Origin: CAKRJP01 sp963634745
Lineage (GTDB): Bacteria; Bacillota; Clostridia; Lachnospirales; Lachnospiraceae
Assembly: GCA_963634745.1 (NCBI GenBank)
Contig: CAVHCX010000036.1
Span: forward strand, 1-20,219
Length of the DNA stretch: 20,219 bases
Reading direction: 5' to 3'
Position 1 is the first letter of the stretch. Each line of letters starts with the position of its first letter. A program made the translations under genes and the position numbers. This document shows positions 8,799 through 15,769 of the stretch, in pieces. The notes beneath the pieces are model-generated. The model made no database searches. It was given only the letters and a program-made list of their open reading frames with translations, and had not been told where the DNA came from.

Positions 8799-8915
8799 AT
8801 GATTTTCAAAGCTCTTAAGGATACAAATCCTCATTCAAAGACTCACTCCCCTCGAAAAATCGGGGGGGGGGTGAGGACCGCTGAGAATTCAGCAAGCAAC
8901 CAAGAGACAAAATAA
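8799..8915 (+). CDS. Possible 38-residue leader ORF through the poly-G tract
   Basis: The frame starts at an ATG that overlaps the stop of a 9-residue frame (ATGA arrangement), which itself overlaps the adhesin stop. It encodes a short basic peptide with three Gly codons made by the G tract and ends at TAA 8913-8915. There is no strong ribosome binding site of its own, so translation would depend on coupling with the adhesin. There is no recognisable family. It may be a non-functional frame; its interest is that tract length decides where ribosomes would stop relative to the hairpin. Confidence 0.25.
   Translation: MIFKALKDTNPHSKTHSPRKIGGGVRTAENSASNQETK
8862..8871 (+). repeat. Poly-G homopolymer tract (10 G)
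   Basis: Ten consecutive G bases lie 66 bases before the major pilin start, within the 3' arm of the hairpin at 8842-8875. Such tracts are prone to slipped-strand length change. Read accuracy at homopolymers is also limited, so the true length may differ by one. Confidence 0.85.
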
Positions 8916-8937
8916 AAAGACGAAAGGAGTCGAGAAA

Positions 8938-10497
8938 ATGAAAAGGATGAAAAAGATATTATCAGTCCTGCTTTCTGTAGTTATGGTATTGGCTATGGGA
9001 GTTACTGCTTTTGCAGAAGAGGGTGAATCTAGTGCTACGGGAAGCAAGACCTACTCTGTAACTATTACAAATGCAACAGGTAAGTATGAAATCTATCAGG
9101 TATTTACAGGTGACTATGATGGCAGTAAGTTATCTAATGTAAAATGGGGAGAAGGTGTTAATTCATTTAGCTACACAATAGGGAATGAAAAAACAAGCAA
9201 CAAAGCATCTGAAATTGCTGAATACCTTGCAACTAAAAAAGATGATCAGACTGTAGCAAAAGAATTTGCAAAAACCGCAATCGATAATAAAACAACTGCT
9301 ACCGGGACTGCAGATGCTAATACAGAGGGAAAAGCAACCTTTACTAACTTAGCAGCAGGTTACTATGTAGTGGAAAATACTGAAGTAGCAAGTGACAAAT
9401 CTTACACACAGTATATCCTGCAGGTAGTTGGCAATGTAACAGTTGAAAATAAGGCTGATGTTCCGACAGTAGAGAAAAAGGTTAAAGAGAAAAATGATTC
9501 TACTGGAGACGAAACAGGTTGGCAGGATGCAGCCGATTACGACGTAAATGATAACGTACCATTCCAGTTAACAGGAACTATGCCATCAACACTTGATGCA
9601 TATACTACATATTCTTATACCTTTACAGATACTTTATCTGAAGGTCTTACAAGAAATAATGATGTAAAAGTATATTTGTTGAATCCTAAAGCAGATAAGT
9701 CTGATGAATATGATAGCGTGGACGTAACAAGTGATTTTGTAACTTCTCCTGCAACTCCAGTTTCAGACACAAACAAGAGCACAACATTTACCGTGAGCTG
9801 TTCCGATGTAAAGGCAATCACTAAAGCGTCTGTAACATCTGCAAGTAAATTTGTTGTAGAATATACAGCAAAATTAAATAAAAAAGCAATAATCGGTTCT
9901 ACCGGAAACCCGAACAAGGTTGATTTGACATTCTCAAACAACCCGAACGGAAGCGGAACAGGAAAGACTCCGGAAGATAAGGTTATTGTATTTACCTATA
10001 AGATTGTTGCGAACAAGGTGGACCAGAAGGGAAATCCACTAGAAGGTGCTGGATTTACACTTTACAAGTTTGATAAGAATCAGAATAAGTATGTTGAAGT
10101 TGGAAATGAAGTTAAGGGTGATAAGCTTACAACATTCGAGTTCAGTAGAGTTGATGCAGGTAAGTACAAGCTTGTAGAGACTACTGTTCCTTCTGGATTT
10201 AATAAGGCAGAGGATCTTGAGTTTACGGTGGAAACAGAGTTTGACCAGGGCGAAAATCCTTCACTTAAGTCATTGACTATCAAAGATAAAAATGGAAATG
10301 AAATCATCAGTGGTACAGATAAAGTATTTACAGTTAATATGGAAAAAGGATCCGCTACTACTGATGTGATCAACAAAGAGGGAAGTGTCCTTCCTTCTAC
10401 CGGTGGTATCGGTACTACAATCTTCTATGTGGTTGGTGCTGTTCTTATGATCGGTGCTGGAGTGATCCTTGTTTCTAGAAGACGTACAAACAAATAA
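8938..10497 (+). CDS. Major pilin (shaft subunit), SpaA/FctA type, LPSTG
   Basis: This encodes 519 residues, with AAAGGAG eight bases before the ATG. The signal peptide ends near AFA-EE (about 26). The N-terminal domain (about 38-165) has the AGYYVVE E-box with Glu146. It is followed by NVTVENKADVPTVEKKV, where Lys172 sits at the place of the pilin-motif lysine that accepts the sortase bond. A middle domain (about 176-340) ends in NKVDLTFSNNPNG, typical of shaft pilins with a Lys-Asn isopeptide bond. A CnaB/SpaA domain (about 355-470) has Lys360 and the E-box KLVET (Glu414). LPSTG at 485-489, a hydrophobic segment and an RRR tail form the sorting signal. The length and three-domain plan match backbone pilins. 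The isopeptide residues are assigned by family analogy. A weak hairpin follows the stop, before the sortase genes. Confidence 0.93.
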   Translation: MKRMKKILSVLLSVVMVLAMGVTAFAEEGESSATGSKTYSVTITNATGKYEIYQVFTGDYDGSKLSNVKWGEGVNSFSYTIGNEKTSNKASEIAEYLATKKDDQTVAKEFAKTAIDNKTTATGTADANTEGKATFTNLAAGYYVVENTEVASDKSYTQYILQVVGNVTVENKADVPTVEKKVKEKNDSTGDETGWQDAADYDVNDNVPFQLTGTMPSTLDAYTTYSYTFTDTLSEGLTRNNDVKVYLLNPKADKSDEYDSVDVTSDFVTSPATPVSDTNKSTTFTVSCSDVKAITKASVTSASKFVVEYTAKLNKKAIIGSTGNPNKVDLTFSNNPNGSGTGKTPEDKVIVFTYKIVANKVDQKGNPLEGAGFTLYKFDKNQNKYVEVGNEVKGDKLTTFEFSRVDAGKYKLVETTVPSGFNKAEDLEFTVETEFDQGENPSLKSLTIKDKNGNEIISGTDKVFTVNMEKGSATTDVINKEGSVLPSTGGIGTTIFYVVGAVLMIGAGVILVSRRRTNK

Positions 10498-10684
10498 ATT
10501 ATAATGAGCTTTTTTAAGCCACTCATTTAGTTGCTTGCGAATCTAAAAAGTGATTAAAATTGTATACAGTGACCGGAGCGAGAGGGACTCTGGGGAGAGT
10601 TTCTTAAGCTTTCGGTTATTGTGTACAGAATAAAAAAATCTTTCGCAAGTAAACTATCATCTATACAGCCTTAGGGAGAACCAC
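10498..10684 (+). promoter_or_regulatory. Structured spacer between major pilin and first sortase
   Basis: Just after the pilin stop is a bulged hairpin, AATGAG-CTT / AAG-CTCATT (10503-10527), with a weak U-tail, so it could act as a partial terminator. A long imperfect inverted repeat follows: CTTGCGA (10534-10540) with TCGCAAG (10643-10649), and TGTATACAGTGACCG (10561-10575) with CGGTTATTGTGTACA (10613-10627). In its loop lies a small hairpin, ACTCT-GGGG-AGAGT. TTGCTT (10531) and TAAAAT (10555) with an 18-base gap could form a weak separate promoter. The arrangement suggests lower or separately controlled sortase expression relative to the abundant pilin. All functional readings are inference. 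Confidence 0.45.
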
Positions 10685-11512
10685 ATGAAAAGAGATAAAA
10701 CAAGCCTTATATTATTACTTATCTTTCTCATAGGGCTCTCCGTGATGCTGTATCCTAGTTTCAGTAATTACTGGAATTCTAAAAGACAGACGGAAGCGGT
10801 TGCTGCTTACGATGCGGCGGTGAATAGGATGTCTGATAAGGACTATGATAAGTACTTTACGGAAGCGGAAGACTATAACCGGGAGCTTGCCTCTTTGGCT
10901 GATCCCCTGGAAAATTATGATAAACTTCCGGGCTTTGACAAGATCTTAAACATTACAGATTCCGGAGTCATTGGATACGTCACCATTGATAAAATTGATA
11001 CTGAACTTCCTGTCTACTATGGAACCTCGGAAGGGACCTTGCAGATCGGGGTTGGCCTTTTAAATGGGACTTCCTTCCCGGTTGGGGGCAAGGGGACCCA
11101 TGCAGTCTTATCTGCCCACAGGGGCCTGCCCAGTGCAGAACTTTTTTCCAGGTTGGATGAGATGGAGGAGGGGGATACCTTCCAGGTTACGGTTTTAAAC
11201 CGGGTCCTTACCTATGAAGTGGACCAGATCCATATTGTGGTCCCTGAGAATGTCAAGGATTTAGCCATCGATCCGGACAAGGACTATTGTACCTTGATGA
11301 CCTGTACTCCATATGGTATCAATACCCACAGACTTTTGGTTCGTGGGGTTCGCATTGAGGGACTGGGAGAATCGGTTCCGGCAGATGCCTACCAGGTGGA
11401 TCCTAGGGAGGTGGCTGTGGTGATCACGCTTGTGTTCCTTGTGATCCTCATGCTTGTAAACTTCCTCCTGTGGAAGATTAGATCCATTAGGAAGAAGAAA
11501 AATTTAAAATAA
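10685..11512 (+). CDS. Class C (pilin-polymerising) sortase with DP lid
   Basis: This membrane transpeptidase cleaves LPxTG-type signals and joins pilins through lysine. It is 275 residues, with AGGGAG before the ATG. It has an N-terminal membrane segment (about 6-24) and a C-terminal one (about 243-264), the usual class C topology. The lid carries Asp73-Pro74 (ADPLENYDK). The catalytic triad is His145 in LSAHRGLPSA, Cys207 in TLMTCTPYG and Arg216 in INTHRLLVRG. It follows the LPSTG pilin and precedes a second sortase. It is the best candidate for shaft polymerisation, because its lid and active site are canonical. Confidence 0.94.
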   Translation: MKRDKTSLILLLIFLIGLSVMLYPSFSNYWNSKRQTEAVAAYDAAVNRMSDKDYDKYFTEAEDYNRELASLADPLENYDKLPGFDKILNITDSGVIGYVTIDKIDTELPVYYGTSEGTLQIGVGLLNGTSFPVGGKGTHAVLSAHRGLPSAELFSRLDEMEEGDTFQVTVLNRVLTYEVDQIHIVVPENVKDLAIDPDKDYCTLMTCTPYGINTHRLLVRGVRIEGLGESVPADAYQVDPREVAVVITLVFLVILMLVNFLLWKIRSIRKKKNLK

Positions 11513-11540
11513 GTAATTTAAAATAAGTAATTTAAAATAA
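11501..11540 (+). repeat. Three 14-bp tandem repeats between the sortase genes
   Basis: The unit AATTTAAAATAAGT occurs at 11501 and 11515, with a third copy lacking its last two bases at 11529. The first copy contains the stop codon of the first sortase (TAA 11510-11512). The repeats fill the space where a ribosome binding site for the second sortase would be expected. Gain or loss of units would change spacing without lengthening the upstream protein. Confidence 0.85.
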
Positions 11541-11558
11541 TCATTGGACCCTAGTTTC

Positions 11559-12482
11559 ATGAAGAAATTGAAAAAGATATTACCCAACCTCTTGATTGGC
11601 CTCATCTTCTTAGTGGGATTCGCAATCTTTGCCTATCCTACGGTTTCTGACCAGTGGAATAAGCTCCACCAGAGTCAGGCCATTGCTTCCTATGACGATG
11701 CGGTGGAAGATATGAGCCAGGATGACTATAGCTCCTACTGGGAGGCCGCTGAAAATTATAACAATAGCATTACAGAGAATACATTTACCGGGGATGCCTT
11801 TTCCCAGGACCTTAAGGATCTTGAGGATAGCCAGTATTATCAGATCCTAAATGTAGGCGGCACCGGGATCATGGGATATATTTCCATCCCTAAGATTAAG
11901 CAAAAGCTTCCGATTTATCACGGAACTGCTGATACGGTTCTTCAAATAGGGGTCGGCCACCTGGCCGGTACCAAGCTCCCTATCGGGGGGACCGGTAACC
12001 ACAGTGTCTTAGCAGCCCACAGGGGACTTCCTTCTGCCAAGCTTTTTTCAGATTTAGATAAGCTAAAGACAGGAGATAAGTTTTATATACATATCTTAGA
12101 CCAGGTATTTGCCTATGAGGTTTCTTCCATAGATCCTATGATCGACAAGGAAGATACTGAGACCCTGGAAAGTCTTCTTAAGATCACAGAGGGGGAGGAC
12201 CTGGTGACCTTATTTACCTGTACTCCCTATGGCGTCAACAGCCACAGGCTCTTGGTACATGGCAGCCGATGTGACTATCACGGGGAAGATGATGAGAAGG
12301 TAGCAGATGAGACCATGTTAGAGTCCATTCAAGAATATTACATGCTCTATGGACTTTTGGCGGCGGCCCTGCTTTTGTTACTATTCTTTATTTATAGAAC
12401 TATTAAGAGAAGAAAAGGGAAACCATCAGGAAAAGAACAGCACCCAAGGAGGGAAAAAGATGAAGAAGATAAAGGTGAATAA
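11559..12482 (+). CDS. Second class C sortase, lid without DP motif
   Basis: This encodes 307 residues from the ATG at 11559; an in-frame TTG at 11544 would add five. Neither has a clear ribosome binding site, so the start is uncertain. An N-terminal membrane span (about 8-27) and a C-terminal one (about 280-298) flank the sortase fold. The catalytic residues are His154 (LAAHRGLPSA), Cys221 (LFTCTPYG) and Arg230 (VNSHRLLVHG). Where the first sortase has ADPLENY, this one has GDAFSQDL with no Asp-Pro-aromatic lid motif, so access to the active site may differ. It may attach the giant or minor subunits rather than polymerise the shaft. The last 23 bases overlap the start of the next gene, including its ribosome binding site region. 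Confidence 0.92.
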   Translation: MKKLKKILPNLLIGLIFLVGFAIFAYPTVSDQWNKLHQSQAIASYDDAVEDMSQDDYSSYWEAAENYNNSITENTFTGDAFSQDLKDLEDSQYYQILNVGGTGIMGYISIPKIKQKLPIYHGTADTVLQIGVGHLAGTKLPIGGTGNHSVLAAHRGLPSAKLFSDLDKLKTGDKFYIHILDQVFAYEVSSIDPMIDKEDTETLESLLKITEGEDLVTLFTCTPYGVNSHRLLVHGSRCDYHGEDDEKVADETMLESIQEYYMLYGLLAAALLLLLFFIYRTIKRRKGKPSGKEQHPRREKDEEDKGE

Positions 12483-13506
12483 GAAGTGGATCGCATCCCT
12501 TGCGGCAGTGGCCCTTCTGGCGGCAGGATTTAATATTCCAAGCTTACAGGCGGCGGATTCCATTGATCTTGACAAGACTTGCTCTTTGACTGTCAGTGTA
12601 GATTCTGGCACAGAATACGGACAGGATCTTTTGCAGGATGACGTGGCAGTGGACCTAAAAGCCTACAAGGTGGCAGATATTACTAAGGACGGGACATTTG
12701 AAGCCACAGGAATCTTTAAAGACTTGGAGCTTGTGGATTTAAAGACAGATACTAAGGATTGGAAGGATACCGTTTCGGAAGCCTGGAAGGAAGTATCCGC
12801 CGAGGCTAGCGACATTTTAAAGGAGAGCGAAGACAAGGGTCAGGCACCTGAGGCAGATGCTTCTACCACCCTTTCCGGGGGAACCGGTCTTATGAGTGAC
12901 CTTCCGGTGGGTCTTTACCTAGTGGTAGCCTCCGATGCAGATTCTGAGACCTATACTTATAAGTTTACGCCCTATCTGATTTCCCTGCCCGGCAATGTTT
13001 ACCGTCAGACCGGAAGCGGGGAGGATGCATGGATCTATGAGGTAGAGGCCGGATTAAAGCCGGAGAGAAGTGAGAGATATGGAAGCCTTAAGATCGTAAA
13101 GACGGTTACCAACTTTGATACGACCAAGGGTCGTCAGACCTTTGTCTTCCAGGTAGATGGCACGAAGGACGGGGAGCTTGTATATAGTAATGTCGTATCC
13201 ATTGATTTTGACGGAAGCGAGCTTCCGACCAGGGAGGCAGTACTAGATAAGCTTCCGGTAGGTTGCGATATTACCGTAACAGAGGTTTATTCCGGTGCAA
13301 GCTATACAACTTCCGGTGATGCCGTGGTTAACCCGGGACTCATCGTAGCAGACCAGGTACTTGAGGCTGACTTTAGCAATACCGAAAACGATGACCGCAA
13401 GGGTGGCTTCGGAACCTGTAATAAATTTGAGTATAGCAAAGAAAATCAGGAATGGTCTTGGAGCAGAATGACAGATAGTTCAAGTAGCGCTTCAAATGAG
13501 CAGTAG
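12460..13506 (+). CDS. Secreted pilin-like protein without a sorting signal
   Basis: This encodes 348 residues. The chosen ATG has AAGGAGG seven bases upstream and overlaps the end of the sortase gene; the frame extends further upstream, but without a start signal. The signal peptide ends near LQA-AD (about 31). Residues about 40-200 form a pilin-like domain, with DLPVGLYLVV, then FTPYLISLPGN and YEVEAGLKPE; Lys200 sits where a pilin-motif lysine might be. Residues about 207-310 form a beta domain, GSLKIVKTV to VTEVYSGASY, of the CnaB/DUF7601 style, with an E-box-like TEVYSG. The C-terminus is a polar, serine-rich tail with no LPxTG, membrane segment or positive tail. It might be the last subunit in a fibre, joined by its lysine only, or a free secreted protein. 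Confidence 0.85.
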   Translation: MKKIKVNKKWIASLAAVALLAAGFNIPSLQAADSIDLDKTCSLTVSVDSGTEYGQDLLQDDVAVDLKAYKVADITKDGTFEATGIFKDLELVDLKTDTKDWKDTVSEAWKEVSAEASDILKESEDKGQAPEADASTTLSGGTGLMSDLPVGLYLVVASDADSETYTYKFTPYLISLPGNVYRQTGSGEDAWIYEVEAGLKPERSERYGSLKIVKTVTNFDTTKGRQTFVFQVDGTKDGELVYSNVVSIDFDGSELPTREAVLDKLPVGCDITVTEVYSGASYTTSGDAVVNPGLIVADQVLEADFSNTENDDRKGGFGTCNKFEYSKENQEWSWSRMTDSSSSASNEQ

Positions 13507-13519
13507 GAGGACTAAAAAG

Positions 13520-14107
13520 ATGAAAAAGAAATTTTATAAAAATCAAACCTTCTGGCTTGGCGCTGCAGCCCTTGTATTGGCAGGAAGCATTTCCCTAAGC
13601 AGTGCATCCGCTTATTTTACCACCTATGTGACGGCCAAGGGTGGCTACCAGCTGGACTTTTCCGAGACGACCAAGATCGAAGAGAATGTAAGCCAGATGA
13701 CCAAGCATATCGTAATCCAAAATACCGGAGATTCCGAGGGAGACCAGGATGTATATGTAAGAGTCAAGGTCTTTAACGGAAGCAAGTTTAGCTTGACATT
13801 CAGTGACGGGGCGGCTTCCTCTATGGGAGACCAGGCATCGGCTGTAGGAGATGGCAGCTGGAGCCTCGGAGATGACGGCTATTATTACTATAGCAAGATC
13901 CTGAAACCGCAGGAACTTACCTCTGTACTGGATGCTAAGATTACAGACCTTCCGGAAGATTACAAGGATAGCTTTAATATTATCGTTATCCAGGAATGTA
14001 CGCCGGTAACTTACAATGAAGACGGAAGTGCCAAGGAAGCGGACTGGTCAGCGACTGTAGATTCCACCAAAGAAATCGGAACTGCAAACCAGAATCAGGA
14101 AGAGTAA
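13520..14107 (+). CDS. Secreted SipW/TasA-like subunit 1
   Basis: This encodes 195 residues. The ATG at 13520 is preceded by AGGAGG at a nine-base gap; an upstream in-frame ATG at 13496 would overlap the previous gene and lacks a site. The signal sequence ends near SASA-YFTTYV. A signal followed by A-Y-F-T is typical of the class of secreted proteins processed by SipW-like peptidases (TasA/CalY style). The mature part has VIQNTGD followed by VYVRVKVF, a beta-strand pattern shared with the next gene. There is no sorting signal or C-terminal anchor. By analogy it may form or cap a fibre, but similarity to TasA is based on pattern only. It lies 13 bases after the previous stop. Confidence 0.75.
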   Translation: MKKKFYKNQTFWLGAAALVLAGSISLSSASAYFTTYVTAKGGYQLDFSETTKIEENVSQMTKHIVIQNTGDSEGDQDVYVRVKVFNGSKFSLTFSDGAASSMGDQASAVGDGSWSLGDDGYYYYSKILKPQELTSVLDAKITDLPEDYKDSFNIIVIQECTPVTYNEDGSAKEADWSATVDSTKEIGTANQNQEE

Positions 14108-14122
14108 GGGGGCTTTTAGAGA

Positions 14123-14941
14123 ATGAATAAATTTAAAAAGTTTATGAAAAGTAAAAAAGGCACTCTGGTCCTGGCCGGTGCGGCAGTGATCCTCCTTTTG
14201 GGAAGCGGCGTGGGAAGTGCCAGAGCGGCCCTCACTTACTACAGTGAAAATTACAGTGCCCAGGTGGAGATGTATGACATCGGTGTCACCCTTGTGGAGG
14301 CTTCCGGATCAGATGTAAATAATCTGAAATCCACAGATATCAGCAGCAGAGACTATACCGGATCGGACGATGCCTGGGAGGAGTCCCAGGGAGAGCTTTT
14401 AACAAATCTCCTAGACCAGTCCGATAACAAACTCCTTCTTGGAAAAAGCTACAACGAACAGCTCTTTGCCAAGAATTCCGGCAATATCGATGAGTATGTG
14501 AGAATGCGGGTTTACCGTTACTGGACCGACGAGGACGGTAACAAGAGTCAGAGAACGACAGAGCTTGAGCCCTCCCAGATTGAGCTGGGCTTGGCAAATG
14601 CAGGATGGATCTTAGATGAAGAAAATTCCACAGAAGAGCGCCTGGTATTTTACTGGCCCCATATCTTAGCTGTGGGAGAGACGACAGATGCACCGACCAT
14701 CAATACCCTGACTTTAGATAGCAACTTAAAGAATAAGGTAGATGTTTCCACAGAGGAAGTAAATGGTGACAATGGCACTTATACCAAAACCACCAAGACC
14801 TACCGATACAAGAATATGAAATTTAACTTAGAAGCCGAAGTGGATGCGGTACAGACCCACAATGCAACCGATGCTATTAAGAGTGCCTGGGGCGTTGATG
14901 TGAATGTAGATGAAGCATCCGGGGATATCAGTTTAAAGTAA
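14123..14941 (+). CDS. Secreted SipW/TasA-like subunit 2
   Basis: This encodes 272 residues, with AAGGGGG about ten bases before the ATG. A basic start and hydrophobic core lead to ARA-ALTYYSENY, again the cleavage-site style of SipW-type substrates. FAKNSGNIDEYVRMRVYRYW (near 115-135) parallels the NTGD...VYVRVKVF stretch of the preceding protein, so the two are probably paralogous beta-sandwich proteins. No LPxTG, membrane tail or catalytic motif is seen. Being next to the smaller protein suggests that they co-assemble. The function is inferred from context. Confidence 0.75.
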   Translation: MNKFKKFMKSKKGTLVLAGAAVILLLGSGVGSARAALTYYSENYSAQVEMYDIGVTLVEASGSDVNNLKSTDISSRDYTGSDDAWEESQGELLTNLLDQSDNKLLLGKSYNEQLFAKNSGNIDEYVRMRVYRYWTDEDGNKSQRTTELEPSQIELGLANAGWILDEENSTEERLVFYWPHILAVGETTDAPTINTLTLDSNLKNKVDVSTEEVNGDNGTYTKTTKTYRYKNMKFNLEAEVDAVQTHNATDAIKSAWGVDVNVDEASGDISLK

Positions 14942-14956
14942 CAGGAGGAGATACTT

Positions 14957-15769
14957 ATGAAGAAGAAATTGCTGGCACTTGCAGCAACACTGCTTACCAT
15001 GATGCTACCTGTTACCGCTATGGCAGAGACCTACAATGGCGCAGATGACTGGTCCGTATATTTTGATGGCAGTAAGATGACAAGCACTTTTAAAAACACA
15101 GACATGGACGATGTCCTGATGGGCCTACAGCCGGGGGATGATGCCAATTTTCATTTAACCTTGGAAAATAAATATTCCAAGGCAACGGATTGGTATATGA
15201 CCAACCAGGTCTTACAGTCCTTAGAGGAGAGTCAGACCGTAGCCGGGGGAGGAGCCTACAGCTACCTTCTAACCTACATAGATCCGGATGGAAAGTCTAC
15301 CGTCCTTTTTGACAGTGACAAGGTCGGTGGAGAAAATTCCGACGAGGTCAATAAGTCCGCCGGAGAAGGACTTCACCAGGCAACCGACAGCTTGGAAGAG
15401 TGGTTTTTCTTAGACCGCTTAGAGGCCGGTGAGAAGGCAGAGGTTACCCTCTATGTAAAGCTTGAGGGAGAAACCCAGGGCAATAGCTACCAGGATACCA
15501 TGGCGAAGCTGCAGATGAATTTTGCAGTGGAGCTTGCAGATACAAGTACTACACCGCCAAGTCCGGGAACCACACCGTCGACCAATACAAGCACTACATC
15601 AGCACCGACCGTAAAAACCGGTGATTATAGCAGACCTCTTATGTTTGCCATTATCGCCTTGATTGCAGGTCTTGTATGTGCAGGGGCAGCGATTTATAAC
15701 GTAAAAAGCAGCCACAAGTCAAAGAAAACCGCCGGAAATAAAACGGAGAGAAAGGGGAGAGTGTCATGA
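14957..15769 (+). CDS. Secreted protein with variant VKTGD sorting signal
   Basis: This encodes 270 residues, with AGGAGG eight bases before the ATG. The signal peptide ends at AMA-ETY (about 23). The mature domain (about 30-193) has LQPGDDANFHLTLEN then DWYM, similar in layout to the two preceding subunits. A Pro/Thr/Ser-rich linker (about 195-217) leads to VKTGD (219-223), a hydrophobic span (about 229-247) and a basic tail. This is a cell-wall sorting signal in which the Leu-Pro of LPxTG is replaced. It may anchor the SipW-like fibre to the wall. The recognising sortase is not obvious; it could be one of the two here or one elsewhere. The stop overlaps the next start (ATGA). Confidence 0.8.
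   Translation: MKKKLLALAATLLTMMLPVTAMAETYNGADDWSVYFDGSKMTSTFKNTDMDDVLMGLQPGDDANFHLTLENKYSKATDWYMTNQVLQSLEESQTVAGGGAYSYLLTYIDPDGKSTVLFDSDKVGGENSDEVNKSAGEGLHQATDSLEEWFFLDRLEAGEKAEVTLYVKLEGETQGNSYQDTMAKLQMNFAVELADTSTTPPSPGTTPSTNTSTTSAPTVKTGDYSRPLMFAIIALIAGLVCAGAAIYNVKSSHKSKKTAGNKTERKGRVS

Larger units (their letters stand above)
8773..8937 (+). promoter_or_regulatory. Spacer with 10-G tract, hairpin and possible coupled leader peptides
   Basis: This spacer separates the adhesin stop from the major pilin. A hairpin pairs CTCAC...CCCC (8842-8850) with a G10 tract and GTGAG (8862-8875) around a CGA-AAAA-TCG tip. No T-run follows, so it is not a classical terminator. An ATG at 8773 overlaps the adhesin stop and opens a 9-residue frame (MKIFPDHKR). 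Its stop overlaps another ATG at 8799, which opens a 38-residue frame that reads through the G tract to TAA at 8913-8915, 22 bases before the pilin start. With one fewer G the frame would stop at the tract's end; with one more it would stop near 8884. The pilin's own site is AAAGGAG at 8923-8929. That the small frames are translated is inference. Confidence 0.5.

Noticed and set aside
8842..8875. Hairpin before the major pilin as an intrinsic terminator
   Set aside because: The stem is strong, but no T-run follows on the plus strand; I keep it as a possible leader structure only.
12349..12459. Upstream extension of the secreted pilin-like gene
   Set aside because: It lies inside the sortase gene in another frame, would add a Cys/Trp-rich stretch before a good signal peptide, and has no ribosome binding site; AAGGAGG supports 12460.
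13496..13519. Upstream start of the first SipW-like subunit
   Set aside because: AGGAGG sits between this ATG and the one at 13520, which begins a normal signal peptide.
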